Source: Panax quinquefolius (taxonomy: Eukaryota; Streptophyta; Magnoliopsida; Apiales; Araliaceae). Taken from it: 64,000 nucleotides of DNA. The notes below the pieces were generated by a model. That model was not told where the DNA came from, did no database searches, and saw only the letters and a program-made list of their open reading frames with translations. Positions 12,922-26,109 of the stretch are shown here, in pieces (positions within the stretch are counted from its first letter, which is position 1; every line of letters starts with the position of its first letter). The position numbers and the translations under genes are program-made. The stretch spans positions 15,011,258 to 15,075,257 of the forward strand of contig CM035169.1 in NCBI GenBank assembly GCA_020205615.1, read 5' to 3'.

Positions 12922-13544
12922 TGTAAGACCCCAAATTTTATAAATAAAGATGAATTTTTCTATAAATATTATTTTTGAATATTATGGAATAAATTTGATA
13001 TAATGTTATAGTTGTGGTAATATTTATAAATTTTGCAAAGTATGCAAGTTGTTATAAAATATTCGTTTGGTCTGGGAATATTCTTTTGTTAGGGAATATT
13101 CGTATAATGGCTCAATTATCGGTGGACCCCATTAATGTAATTATTGTTTGATCGAGAAAACGACAAAAATATTTTATAAAAATAACTACGGAGGTGTTAC
13201 CGCTAAAACCGCTTGAACTACCCGGTTAAAGTACAAGAATACGCTGTCGGCATAAGAAGACACTACAGTATTGATTATCGATGCTTACGTGAGAAGTCAC
13301 CACCTATGCTTTCAATTATCACATGAATTGGCCGCATCATATCTCTTATATTATTGATTCAATTATTGTCACAAGATCATCCGTATAATATGTTATAAGA
13401 TTAAATCAATAATTGAGACGACAAGTTATAAATGATTAATAATTGTTGAAAGATTAAATATGTGTTGATGAAAAAAAATGATTTGTGGTAAGTTTGATTA
13501 TTTTATGGGGGCCTATATGTCATCATCTAAGAGTCTCTTCATCA

Positions 13545-13715
13545 ATAGTATTTACCTTCGTCAATAGTAATTACCTTCACAATAGTAATTACCCTTGTGA
13601 ATAATAGTATTTACCTTCGTCAATAAGAATTACCTTCACCATATAATATTTACCCCCTTGTGAATAGTATTTACCTTCGCCAATAGTATTTACCTTCATT
13701 AATAGTAATTACCTT
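13545..13715 (+). repeat. Tandem CAATAGTA(T/A)TTACCTTC repeats
   Basis: About eight to ten degenerate copies of an 18-22 base unit reading roughly TTCGTCAATAGTATTTACC, located upstream of the LTR TATA box (13847). They occupy a position in U3 where enhancer-like repeats are common in LTR elements; function is not shown. Confidence 0.75.
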
Positions 13716-14029
13716 TACCGCACGTCGAACCACTTGTCGCTTCACATTACACATTACAAAAGGCCAAAACCACTTTTCTTTTTTTCACATCATTAGTCGC
13801 TGCCACTCGCCTTTTCACACTAAGAAAAGCTAAGCTAGAAATCTTCTATAAATAGAGGCCTAGGGCTTCATTATTTTTCACTTAATTCATTCAAGCTATA
13901 GAGAGAAAGTATAGAGAGAATAAGAGAGAAAGAAGAAGAGTATTTTGTTACTACAACGCCAGCAAGATTCAATCTCCTACCAAATGTAAAGGGTGTTATT
14001 CTTTCTTATTCATGAAGAGAACTGTTGTT

Positions 14030-14412
14030 ATTCCATCGCTTATTATTCGCTGGAATAACCTCAGATACGCTGCTTACCCTATACTTGGTGACATTCTTTT
14101 TATTATTCATTGGAACATCCTCGCATCTGTGTTTTTTACACCTAATTCGGTTCCGCTTTTTATTATTATTCTTGGAACATCCTCGTTTACGTGTTTTACA
14201 CCTCGACCGGTTCCGCTTTTATTATTATTCTCGTTGGAACATCATGTCTGCATGTGTTTTACACCGACCGGTTCTCGCCTTTATCATTCTGGCTGAATAT
14301 CCTATCTCGTGTTTTTACAATCGGATCCGGTTCCATCTTTATTATTCTGTTGAACATCCTCGCTTGCATTGTGAATTTCACCACCGGTTCCGTTATTATT
14401 ATTCTTGAATAA
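14030..14412 (+). repeat. Tandem array of about 60-bp units in E LTR
   Basis: Five to six degenerate copies of a unit containing TTATTATTC, GGAACATCCTCG, GTGTTTTACACC and CGGTTCCG. The unit is about 60-65 bases. A reverse-orientation counterpart with fewer copies is at about 22705-22870 in the LTR fragment inside D. The open frames across it are simply the repeat read in several phases. Confidence 0.8.
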
Positions 14413-15472
14413 CTTTGTCATGCGCAAGTACCGCATGCATGGTGATTTCTTTTGTTATTCCATTCTTTATTATACCCAAATGTTAAAACTTTGACTTCTA
14501 TACTCCATGAAATTAGTAGAATATCCTCGATATTTCATGTTTCATCCAAAGATCTTTTCACGGAAATATTCTTCCGATCATTCTTAAATTTTACTAATTT
14601 GGACGTTAATAATTCCCGGATAAAATAATTTTTGAACTTGTTTTATCAATTCTTATATCATTGTCATCATCCTCATGTTTATATTTTTTTAAAATCATCT
14701 GTGGCCTCAGTAGTGCATAGATGGACTTGGTATGATTATGACTGCAGACTATTCGGTGTAATCATGACCGTAATGTTACAAATGATGTGGTAAAAATCCT
14801 CAAAGGTCAGTAGTGCATTGATGGACGATTGTTGGCACGATCATGACCATTAATGAATACACAAATATTCTCGCCCGTAGTGCATGAATAATTGTGGTCG
14901 TGATACTAAAGAATATCCTCGGCCGTAGCGCAGGGGGTGATTCGATGATGTGAATATTTATTAAAGTCGAGTCTCACTATAACAAAGATGAAAACCTTTA
15001 AAACCTAAAAGATAGTAGACTTTATTTTCTACTTGACTTTTTAATGGATCAGATATTCTCACTGCGCTTAAACCGGTTATCTATCAGATTTTATCGCTTT
15101 AACATTGTTGAAGACTATTGATAATTTATTCTCGCATAATATTTCTTCTTGGGCTAGTTGAGCTCACCCTTTCTTTCACCGTTTCTTTGTGAAATGAGAA
15201 TATAGCCGGGACGAGTCTGGGAAACGAGTGATGGTCCCGAAGATAACATTAGTAGTCCTCACTATTCTCGCGAAATAAGGTGATAATAATTGTAATGAGG
15301 ACTCCTTTCGAGAGTTTGTATAATATCTAGTAGATTTATATTTGTATTTAAACTCACGCTTTATGTCGTATTGCACACCCACAGCTTATGTTAAGTAAGT
15401 TGTATTTAAATTCTGCACTACGTAAGTGGCGCACCCAAGATGGGTGATGTATACCTAATTTTGGGGCGCCTC

Positions 15473-17300
15473 TCAGCCCAAAGATACGATCTTCTACTCA
15501 ACGCACAACACCACCACGCTCGCTTTTCCAGTGATGGTATTGAATAGTGTGGTCGTAGTCTTTCAATAGCTCGAGCCAACGTCACCGCCAGACATGTTGA
15601 GTTCTTTTTTTCGAGTGAAGAAATATTTAAGGCTTTTATGGTCTCGAATATATCTCCACTTTCTCCCCATATAGATAAGGCCTCCATATCTTTAAGCGTA
15701 AACGATCGGGCACGCTAACTCTAGATCACGAGTAGGATAATTCCTCTCATACTCTTTAAGTTGTCATGAGGCATAAAGCTATGACTTTCCCGTTGCATGA
15801 AAAACACATCCTAACCCTTTCGCTCAAGCATCATTTGTAGATAACAAATCCATCCGAACCGATGGTATTGTTGTAACAGTGCTAAATAAGTCTCCTCTTA
15901 GCTCTTGAAACTCTTCTCGCATTCTTCGCTATAAACGAATTTTGTATCCTTCCGAAAGTTAGCCGAGTTAATGGAGTAGCAATTGAGAAAACCCTTCCAC
16001 GAATCTCCGATAATAACCAATAAGCCCAAAAGCTACGTGATTTCACCACCGACTTCTGCTGCTTCTAACTTTGATTGCTTCAATCTTCACGGATCAACAG
16101 ATACTCCATGTTTCGACACCACGCGCCCCAGGAATGCTACTTCCTCGCCGTAACTCGCATTTCTTCAATTTGGCATATAGTTTGTTTTCACGAAGCCTTC
16201 GAGTACCAAATTCAAAATGGTGCTCATGATCTTCACGACTTTTGGAATATATAAGGATGTCATCAATAAAGACAACAACGAATCGATCCAAATATTCCTT
16301 GAATACTCGGTTCATCATATCCATGAAAGCCACAAGAGCATTAGTCAATCCGGAAAGACATGACTAAGAATTCATAATGCCCATACCGAAGTTCTAAAGG
16401 CGCCTTTGAATATCCTCGCCTCTAATCTTCACCGATGATATCCGAATCGAAGATCGATTTTTAAAAGAATTGTGCCCCTTTGCAATCGGGTCAAACAAGT
16501 CATCAATACGAGGTAGAGGATACCTATTCTTGATGGTGACATGGTTCAATTCCCGATAGTCAATACAAAGTCGCATACTCCCGCCTTTTCTTCTTTACAA
16601 ATAAAACAGAGCACCCCAAGGAGATGTACTTGATTTATCGAAACCGATGTCCAACAATTCCGTAGTTGGACCTTTAACTCCGGGTTCAATAGAGCCATTC
16701 GATATGGGGTTTTAGAAATGGGCTTTGTACCGTGTTCAAGATCAATAAAGAATTTAACTTCATGTTCGGGGTGTACTGTAGTTCTTCGAGAAATACGTCG
16801 GAAAGTCAATAACAACAGAATATTATTCAAATTTGACGTGTCTTTATTCAAATCCATAACATGGGCTAAGAAAGCTTGACATCCGCTTTTCAATAAACGA
16901 ATAGCTTTATGGTTAGATATGACAATGATTGATTTTAATGGTTTAGTTGTTGAATTGCATAACAGTTGGTTAGGAATATGAAAACTAACAACCTTACGAA
17001 AACAATCAATTTTGGCATGATGAGTAGTTAACCAATCAATCCCTAAAATCACATCAAAAGCAAGTATCTTTAAAGAGATAAGGTCAACAAAAAGGTAATG
17101 GTGCCAACTTGAATCAAACAAGATTTATAAACAAAAGGATGTGATGAAAGTTTCTCCCAACTGAGTTTCCACAGATAGGTCAAAGTCTAATTTCTCCTGA
17201 GTCAAGTTTAAACGCTGAGCACACGCAGAGAGAGATAAATGAATGGGTAAAGACCGTGATCAAGTAAGGTATAAACTTCGCAAGAATTTATAAATAAACT
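15473..17300 (-). pseudogene. pol of chromovirus B (RNase H, RT, protease), broken
   Basis: On the minus strand, reading right to left: protease-region remnants near 17225-17300, RT linker and RT (16400-17121, including a 191-codon open stretch at 16546-17121), [15 protein letters not shown] within 16200-16300, RNase H about 15700-16000, and the connection toward integrase at 15480-15690. The integrase and chromodomain are missing because element E and a deletion occupy that place. Multiple frameshifts and stops. Confidence 0.83.
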
Positions 17301-18185
17301 TACCCATGATCACCTCGTTTGGGTTCTCGCATTATGACCAATCACAACAAACGCCTTCCTTTAATCGCTGACTTTGACTTTTCTGGGATGATCTTTTGAG
17401 TCACCGTCCTCACGAACTAGGTTTCGCTATCAGCATAATCTCGAAAGCGATATGTCCTTCCTTTCCACAATTATAGCATACCTTGAACTGCTGTGGATAG
17501 TTTGACCGATATGTCCTCTTTCCAGATTTATAAGATATGACCGGTGGTCGTTTCTCCTCCCTGTAACCGATTCTTACCAAGACCGCTGCCTTCACATGGT
17601 CATTGTTAAATCTCCTCTTTAAAAAATCTCCTCCCGACTCGCTTCTTTCTATTTTCATGGCCATGATTACCACCTTCGTAATGATTACCATTTTGTCCGT
17701 CTGCTTTTCTCCACCGGTTATCATTATTTTGTTGATCGCTATCTCTGCACGATCCTCGGATGTGGTCCTCACCGACTCGTGATTGTTATCTCGCTCTAAT
17801 AATTGAGCCCTCACTTAAACATCTCGAATAGAGAGAAAGTTTATGAGAATGAGAGATACCGACGTATCTTAAGGTTTCAAACCTCTAGAAACATCCGTGG
17901 TTACACGCTCTCATTCTCCACCAAATATGGTGCAAACTCGATAACTCGCAAACTTTGCCTCGTCTTTGAGACACCGCCACGTTGTTTTGCTCTAATCTGA
18001 TGAACTCCACTTCCTTCATACGACGAACACTTTCGTGAAAATATTTGTCATTAAATAGTTTCAAACGCTTCCCAGACATGCTTGAAAAGGCCGGATGGGT
18101 ACGCTTCACGTACTCCCACCAAGTGAATCGCCGCCACTTTAACATAAAGGTGGCGAATGGAACCTTTTGTTCCTCCGCATCCCAA
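17301..18185 (-). pseudogene. gag of chromovirus B, 5'-truncated
   Basis: The minus-strand gag remnant includes a knuckle [11 protein letters not shown] (about 17447-17480) and the capsid-like part up to 18185. There it is joined abruptly to LTR sequence within GAATAGTAACTCG; the first part of gag, the leader and the primer binding site are missing. A 136-codon open stretch (17885-18295) runs across the gag/LTR junction and is not a real gene. Confidence 0.8.
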
Positions 18186-20027
18186 GACATCGAATAGTAA
18201 CTCGTGAATAGAAAAGATAGTACTCGTGAATAGTAATTCCACATGAATAGTACCTCAGACACCAAAAGATAGAAATTCCACAATAACATCTTCACGCTTA
18301 CGCTTAATAAGTACTAATTGAATAAGAATCGTGAATAAGTAATTCATGAATAAGAACTCGTGAATAAGAACTCATGAATAGTAACCCGACATAAAAAAGT
18401 TCCAAATTTGATAAAAGTTCCAACCAATATTTCAAAGATAATGATATTGAAGAAATAATATCATTTGAGAAGAAAATAACATCCCTTACCTCGAAAGATT
18501 AATACTTCTAAATTGGAATCTAAATTATAGTCAAGGAACTTGCACCGCCTAACAATACTCAAAGTATACTCAAAATACTCACAAGAATACGCTCGATAAT
18601 ATAGAGAGAAAACTTCAGCTTACGGTGTGATTTTCAATTCTAACCTAAGCACCCTATTTATAGAAAAATGCTTTAGAACACCAAAAGAAAAAATTTAATA
18701 TAATATTAATATATATATATAAGATTTCTACGCCCACCTTCCTAGATCTGATCTCAGCTCATTATGCACATGTTGTAGCCTACAAAACAAACAAAAACGT
18801 TTTTATTATTTAAAATATTTTAAACTTCCAAAATCAATTATTTTGAGTTTGAACTTCAATAATTCATAATAAATAGCCCTTCTATCAGAAAATTCGAATC
18901 TCAAGCGTGTTTTATAGGAAATTCAATTCTCTACAACTTTACGAAGAAAGCTTTTCCAAATTCCAAATGTAAATTGACCAAATCCACAAACTGGGGATTT
19001 TACAAAGCTATAATCAAATTTCACCAATAAATGGGGTCCACTCGACATGTTTAACATGTTTTAAACATTTATTGCAACAAAAATACTCTTCCTCCTCAGA
19101 TACTCATATATCCCACATTTGTTGTAAAAATATCACCATTATTATATTATTAAAATATAATAATATATTTAAAAGAATTATTTTATCGTAAAAAAGATAA
19201 AATTTCAATTTTCAACAATTGTCACATTAAAATTTTTCTCCATCTATATCCACATAAAATCAATATTTTCCTCATCATATGAATCAATAATTAATTATTC
19301 ACAAATAATATTACAGAATCACAATATTGACAACCTGCGCAGCCTCCAGGAAGAGGGGCTTTCCAATAAGAATTTCTTCTTCTTACCGGCGCCGCAATTA
19401 GGTGACCAAACCTCTCCTTAGATGTAACTTTCTAGACATTGCCAATAATGTTATCTAATAATATTATTCAGATAATATGAATTATTGTTTCGATAATGAA
19501 AAATACCGTAAATGACAATTATCAAACAATGAAGAATATAAAATATCAACGCAAAGAATTATTAACTCAATAAAATAATCGAATGCGGTAATTATTGTAA
19601 CCATTATTGAGTAGTGCCTTTCTTCACGTAAGAATCAACAATTGGTGCAATACCGTAAATAACTATCGTGTTTTAACCCACCGGGTATTTTATCAAGATA
19701 ATTGTGAATAACTACGTAGCTATTTTTAAACCACTTATATTTGTCGCTTTCTTCATCTAATCACTTTTCGTTATGGGCCCACATTATTGTTTCTACTGTC
19801 GCATTTAATATTCCCCGACAAAGATTTAATATTCTACTGACAGATGAATACTCATACCACCAAACGAATATTCCCCACAACAATGAATATTTTATAACCA
19901 CTGCTTATTTTGAAGTATTTCATGTATTTTACCCCTAACTATCCACATTAATCACATCAACCCTTACTATTTCGAAATAATAAATAGAGAAAATTAAATT
20001 TCATTAATAATAAGTTGGGGTCTTACA
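18186..20027 (-). repeat. Right LTR piece of B (5' LTR, truncated)
   Basis: Reverse complement of LTR from its start (GGGGTCTTACA ending at 20027) to the ACTATTCACGA repeat block. The downstream 850 or so bases of the LTR are lost. The minus-strand TATA box is at 18655-18662. It overlaps in content with the left piece (7193-8410) by roughly 0.3 kb. Confidence 0.85.
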
Positions 20028-21785
20028 AAACATGTCAAGGACCCCATTTATCGATCGAAATTTGATTATAAATTTTATAAAATCTCCCGCTTTTGGATTT
20101 CGGTCAATTTCTGTTTGGAATTTGGAAAAACTTTCTTCTGCAAGTTGTAGAGAATTGAATTTCCTATAAAAACTCATGAGATTCAATTTTCTGATAGAAG
20201 GGCTATTTATTATGAATTATCAAGTTCAAGTTCAAATAATTGATTTTTGGAAGTTTAAAATATTTTAAATAATAAAACGTTTTTTGTTTGTTTTGTGGGC
20301 AACATGTGCATAATGAGCTGAGATCAGATCTAGGAAGGTGGGCGAGAAATCTTAATATATATATTAATATTATATTAAATTTTCTCGCTTTTGTTCTAGA
20401 TTTTCCTATAAATAAGGTGCTTAAGTTAGAATTGAAAATCACACCGTAAACTCAAGTTTTTCTCTCTATATATTATCGAGCGTATTCTTGTGAGTATTTT
20501 GAGTATACTTTGAGTATTGTTAGATTTTGTGCAGTTCCCTTCAAAGACTATACCCTTGTGATTCCAAATTAAGAAGTACTAATCTTTCGAGGTAAGGGAT
20601 GTTATTTTCTTCTCAAATGATATTATTTCTTCAATATCATTCTCACCGAAATATTGGTTGGAACTTTTTATCAAATTTGGAACTTTTTCATGTCTGGGTT
20701 ACTATTTATGAGTTACTATTCACGAAGTTACTATTCACGAGTACTATTCATGAAGCCGTGAAGATGTTTTTTGTGGAATTTCTATCTTTTGGTGTCCTGA
20801 GAGTTACTATTCACGTGATACTAAGACTTATTCACGATATCTGAGACTATTCACGATACTGGCACTATTTACCTAAAAATAAAATTTCTTCTCTTTGTCC
20901 AAAATATCTATTCGGATACTAGCTTTGATTGTATCCATGTTTTGATCATTCTTGAATTTTACACCACTTTGATTATTTTTGAGGTATTTTTGGACATGGA
21001 TAAAACAAAGTACGAATCCTTAATCCTCATCATTTTGTTTCACCGGATTCGCTTTCTTTAAAAATATTTTTCATCATCCTCGCCTTAAATGATGATATTA
21101 TTGAATATCTTTGGCCTCAGAGTGCAAAGATGAATGATTTCAAGAATATCTTTCGCCAGTAGTAGTGCAAAGATGAACAGTGTTTAGATGAACATGACCA
21201 ATCGATGAATATCTTTGGCTGTAGTGCAAAGATGAATATTTGATTCCGTATGTATATTGATTGATGTTACAGGATAAAAGATGAGACGATGAACTTTTAA
21301 ATTCATACATGTAAGATAGTAGTTTGCATTCTCTACTTAACTCTTCTAATGAATTATTATTTCATTACGAATATTGATTTAAAATTTGTTGTCTATTGTA
21401 TTCTATTAGATTTTTCCTCGTCAAGACTAACGATAATTTGTTGTATATTATCTTAGTCATAATATTCTTTTATTGGGCTAGTTGAGCTCACCCTTTTCCT
21501 TTTTGTTCCATTTTTCTCGGGAGACGAGAATATAAATGAGTACGATGCAGCCTGGGTATGGAATGAAGGTTCTAGAGAGAGTTGTTTAGTAGTCCTTACC
21601 ATTTTGTAAAATAATGTATCAATAAATGTGATGAGGATTTATTTAAGTATAGATATTATCTGAAGATAATATTTGTATTTAAACTCAGCGCTTTCTTGTT
21701 GTAATAATAAAGTTGTAGTTTTTTCTCTGCATCATGTATCGATAACTCGTAATAGGTGATGTATACCTATTTTGGGGGCGCCACA
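20028..21785 (+). repeat. 3' LTR of A, second part
   Basis: Continues the LTR interrupted at 7192, starting with the second AAACA copy. It is colinear with 1-1500 from 20300 on, with a TATA box at 20407-20414. It ends TTTTGGGGGCGCCACA at 21785, where minus-strand RT of element D begins. Both parts together are about 2.7 kb. Confidence 0.88.
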
Positions 21786-22108
21786 GCTTCAATCTTCGGC
21801 GGGTCGACAGATACTCCATGTTTTGACACCACGCTTCCAAGGAATGCTACTTCCTCAATCCGTAACTCGCATTTCTTCAACTTGGCATAAAGTTTGTTTT
21901 CACGAAGCCTTTCAATTATCGACTTCAACGGTGCTCATGATCTTCACGGCTTTTGGAATAGATGAGGATGTCATCAATAAAGACAACAACAAAACCGATC
22001 CAAATATTCTTTGAATACACTGCTCATCATATCCATGAAAGCAAAGAGAGCATTAGTCAATCCAAAAGATACATGACTAAGAATTCATAATGCCCGTCTC
22101 GAAATTCA
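21786..22108 (-). pseudogene. RT fragment of chromovirus D, left of the LTR insert
   Basis: Minus-strand RT sequence closely matching the RT of B (16080-16385) and C (51590-51895). It includes the region encoding the IDDIL motif, seen as GGATGTCATCAATAAAGACA at 21966. It begins exactly where the 3' LTR of A ends, showing that A inserted here. The rest of D pol and its 3' LTR must lie left of the window. Confidence 0.8.
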
Positions 22109-23780
22109 CTCATTGATTATTCACACTATTTCGCGCAGAATGGTGAGGGACTCTAATGTATCGATCTTTCCCAGAACTGCGAAAAGAATCAGGCTCCTTA
22201 GCCTTCTACCGTGTTAATGCGAAAAATACAATGGTCGAATAAGCAATCCATTAAAAGTCATCAATCTTTTAGGTTTAAAAGGTTTTCGAGACTCGACTTA
22301 ATAAATAAACCACCACATCTAATCGTCCCCTTGTAATCTGTGGCGACTATACCAATCACCCCGGTCATAATCATACCAAAAACTATCCATCATTGCATTA
22401 CGAAGGGACTTTGACATCATTTATATCGATTTAATTACTAAGTTCATCTATCTTACGTAGTAACATAATATATATAAAGAATTATTTAATCGGAATTATT
22501 AACGTCAAATTGTCGACGACATGCTTGTTTAGTAAGTAAAATTCAAGAATGATCGGAAGAATATTTCCATGAAAAGATCTTCGATGAAAACCTTGAGAAC
22601 ATCGAAGGATATTCTACTAATTTCATGGAATAAGTCAAAGTTTTAACCCATTTGGGTATAATAAAGAATGGAATAACAAAGAAATCACACCGTGCGATAC
22701 GATACTTTTAGATGGTTAGAGTTATTCCAACAGGAATAATAATAACGGAACCCGGTCGGTGAAATTCACAATTTACAGGATGTTCCAATTGTAATAATAA
22801 AGATGGAACCCGAGATGGGTGTAAAACCTTGCAGATGTGGATATTCAACAAGCCTGTAAAAGGCGGGTAATAAGTAGTGAAGTAATAAGTCTTTCTTTCT
22901 TTCTATAATTTTCTCTCTATAACTTCTCTCTATAATTTCTCTCTACAGAGTTTCAATGAATTCGTAAGAAAATAATGAAGGAATGAAAGCTATTTATAGG
23001 AAAATGGAATGCGTAGTAACTAATCCATGAGCAATTCCATTGATTTACTTTAATCGGCAGGTTGCCCATATTTAAAAAATCTTTTAAATAAAATATAATA
23101 TATTATTTATATAAAAAACATTTACTATCTGAAACATTTATGCAAAATACTATGAAAACACTACGCCTTTACGTATGCATAATAAAATATAATATATTCT
23201 ATTTATAGAATAACTTTAATAAAGTATTCTATTTTATATAAAAGATGTTTCTGCTTTATTAATTAATAATACACATACTAAATAAAAGCCGTCGATTATC
23301 GCTTATAATAATTCATATTATTAATCGTGATAATGAAATGGAAGACTTCTCACTTACCATAAGCATCGATAATCAATCACAGGTAATATTACTGTCAAAC
23401 GACCACCGTATTCTTGTATTTTACTAAAGAGTAGCTCAACAATAAGAATTACCAAAACTTGGCCATTGATTATTTCGATAAAATATTTTATCGTTTTCTC
23501 GATCAAGCCAATGAATTACATTGTAGGGTCCACCAATGATTGCAGCACGTCATTGCATTTAATATTCCCGCTAATGGAATATTCCACAGGCAATCGAATA
23601 TAATATCCACTTTGCTTTGCAAAATTTATAAATACTACCCCTAAATTCATTCGAAATTGAGGTACGTGACTGATATGATAAAGAGATGGATACCTTGAAA
23701 ATATTAAATTCATCTTGAAATCGCTAAAGCTATTCATTAACTATTATCTTTGCACCATGCTAAAAGATATACAAATAAAA
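22109..23780 (-). repeat. LTR fragment of the E subfamily inserted in D
   Basis: Reverse-orientation LTR sequence resembling 12922-15472: the GGAATAATAATAACGGAACC repeats near 22732, the ATTCCATTTTCC and TATTTATAGG promoter part near 22990-23010, and the U3 part near 23480-23650. Both LTR tips are missing or too decayed to place exactly. RT of D resumes on the right at about 23781, so this looks like a truncated solo LTR. Confidence 0.65.
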
Positions 23781-24895
23781 CCAATAATGCCGAGACTTCA
23801 ATTGAATATCCTCGCTTTCTTCTTGGTGATGATATGATATCCGTAATCGATCGATTCAAAAGAATTGTGTTCTCACTGGTAAATCGGTCGAACAGTCATC
23901 AATGCGAGGTAATCTGATACTATATTCTTGATGGTGACATGATTTAATTCTCGTAAGTGAGTAATAATCAATAAAGTCGCATACTTCCGCTCTTTTTCTT
24001 ACTTAATAAAAACAGAGCACCCAAGAAGATGTACTAGACGACTAATGAAACCTATGTCTAACAATTCCATCAGAATGAACTTTTAACTCAAGTTCAATAG
24101 AGCCATTCGATATATAGGGTTTTAGAAATGGGTTTTGTGCTACGCTCCAAGGTCAATAAAGAATTCAACATCACGCTCGGGGGTAGACGGGAAGTTCTTC
24201 AGAAATACATCGTAAAATTCTCTAACAATGTAAATATTATTCAAATCAACTTCGTCTTTGTTCAAATCCATAACATGGGCTAAGAAAGCTTGACATCCAT
24301 TTTTCAATAAACGAATAGCTTTATGGCTTGATATGATAGTGGACCGATTTTAGTGGTTTAGTTGTTTGAATTAATTATATGAAAGTTGGTTAGGAATATG
24401 AAAACTAACAACCTTACGAAAATAATAAATTTTGGCATGATGAGTGGTTAACCAATCAATTCCTAAAATCACATCAAAAGCAAGTATCTTTAAAGATATA
24501 AGATCAACATGTAATGTGATAGGGCCAACTTGGATCATGCAAGATTTATAAACTGTAGATATAACGAAGGTTTCACCCAACAGAGTTTCAACAGATAAGT
24601 CAAAGTCTAATTTCTCCGGAGTCAAGTTTAAACGTTGAGCACAAGTAGGAGAGATAAAAGAATGGGTAGAACCTGTATCTAGTAAGGTATAAACTTCGCA
24701 AGAGTTCAAGATTAGATTACCCGTAATCACCTCGTTCGGGTTCCTCGCGTTTTGGCGATCCACGACAAACGCTTCTTCCAGAACTGGCCGATTTTGACTT
24801 ATCCGGATGACCCTTGAGTCACCATCCCCGTTGAACTTGGTTTTTTCTGAGAACAATCCCGAGCTATGTGGCCTTCCTTTCCACAACAGTAACAT
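23781..24895 (-). pseudogene. RT start and protease of chromovirus D
   Basis: Minus strand: the N-terminal RT (23790-24200), then a linker, then a protease region inside a 174-codon open stretch (24371-24895). That stretch contains TLLDTGSTHSFISPT and [14 protein letters not shown], both typical of Ty3/gypsy retropepsins and their C-terminal part. This is the longest intact retroelement stretch in the left nest, but it is flanked by frameshifts. Confidence 0.82.
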
Positions 24896-25965
24896 ACCTT
24901 GGATTGTTGTGGACGGGTTTAATGATATGTCCCTCTTTCCCGCATTTGTAACATCTAACCTGGCGAATCGTTCTCCTCCCTAGAATTTGTTGTTGGTCTT
25001 TGGTCTTTGCTGCTGTTGATGTCTTTCCGCTCATTGTTGAATCTCCTCTTTCTGAAATTTCTACTTGACTCACCTCTCTTATTATCATGGCCACGATGAC
25101 CACCCGAGTGGTTACCGCCTTTGTTCGTATTTTTCCCTCCTCGTTGGTTATCATCGCTCGATGATCATTGTCCACCGCAGATGACCACAGTTGTGGTCCC
25201 TCGGTTGAACATACTCATTATCTCGCCTAATAATTGAGCCTCGCTACAACATCCGAATATAAAGAAAATTTATGAGATATAAGATATTGCCAATCTCTGC
25301 TTTAGACCTCTCGAAACATCCTCGTCATTCGCTCCTCATTTTTGACCAAATGAGGTACAAACCTAGATAACTCGCAAACTTCGCCTCGTCTTTGGGACAC
25401 CATCGTTTGTTTTGTTCGGTCGATAAACTCCACCTCCTTCATATACGTAATACTTTCGTGAAAGTACTTGTCATTGAAAAGTTTCAAACGTTTCCCAAGA
25501 CATGCTTTGAGTTAAATTGGTGAGTACGCTTCACGACTCCCACCATGATCTGCCTCACCGCGAACATAAAGGTGGCGAATGGAACCTTCGTTCCTCCGTA
25601 TCCCAAGACTTGAATATCTTGGTAATTTGCTTGACCCACGTTTCTGCCATGATCGGATCCGGCTTTCCCTTAAATTTTGGTGGTCCCAACTCCTTAAACT
25701 GCTTGGCTGTGATAAGCCGCGCATTGCTATCATTTCCACCCGTATTTTGTGCACGAGTCTCCCTCGTCTGGTTTTGCATGAACTGCAAAAAGCTCCTAAA
25801 CATTCCATCATTCATCGTTTGCTCGGTAGTGTTGTTTACAGGAAGAATATTGCCTTCCTGTTGCACGTTCTCCTAGTTTCTAACTAAAGGTTGTTCCACA
25901 GTCTCATACACTCCATTGTTAACGCTTCTCGTGCCATTCTTAAATACCGCCATAAAACAAGGGTT
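24880..25965 (-). pseudogene. gag of chromovirus D, broken
   Basis: Minus-strand gag with a knuckle CYKCGKEGHI (about 24920-24950) and a second Cys/His segment about 24872-24900, then capsid-like sequence up to an N-terminal portion at 25555-25866 containing MNDGMFRSFLQFMQNQTRET. The start codon is probably near 25950. Several frameshifts. Confidence 0.78.
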
Positions 25966-26109
25966 AATTAAACAAATTAACATATCACATAATATCCTAT
26001 ATTACGACCGACCCAACAAATAAAGCTTAGATAAGATACACTAGCTAAGGATTTACTCATCTCTCCCTCCTAGTTCTATTCCCCGATCTCCGCCATGACC
26101 ATATCCTAA

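Larger units (their letters stand above)
12922..15472 (+). repeat. 3' LTR of E (divergent LTR subfamily)
   Basis: Starts TGTAAGACCCC and ends ...GTATACCTAATTTTGGGGCGCC, as other LTRs here do, but the interior differs strongly from the A/B/C type. It has its own tandem blocks (13545-13715 and 14030-14410) and a TATA box, TATAAATAG, at 13847-13855. The fragment at 22109-23780 is of the same subfamily in reverse orientation. The length, about 2.55 kb, is close to the other LTRs. Confidence 0.82.
7193..20027 (-). mobile_element. Chromovirus B (with E nested inside), inserted in the 3' LTR of A
   Basis: The left end TGTGACGCCCC is the reverse complement of an LTR 3' end, and the right end GGGGTCTTACA is the reverse complement of an LTR 5' start. 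The flanks carry the identical 5-base sequence AAACA (7188-7192 and 20028-20032), the duplication length usual for Ty3/gypsy integrase. Joining 7192 to 20033 restores an uninterrupted LTR. The interior is a rearranged mix: a B LTR piece, element E in the opposite direction, then B pol and gag and a second B LTR piece. Confidence 0.85.

Noticed and set aside
14012..14412. Overlapping open frames of 94-127 codons
   Set aside because: They are the 60-base tandem LTR repeat read in different frames; peptides are repetitive and hydrophobic with no conserved feature.
17885..18295. 136-codon minus-strand open frame
   Set aside because: It is a chance fusion of gag sequence and LTR repeat across the B deletion junction, not a gene.
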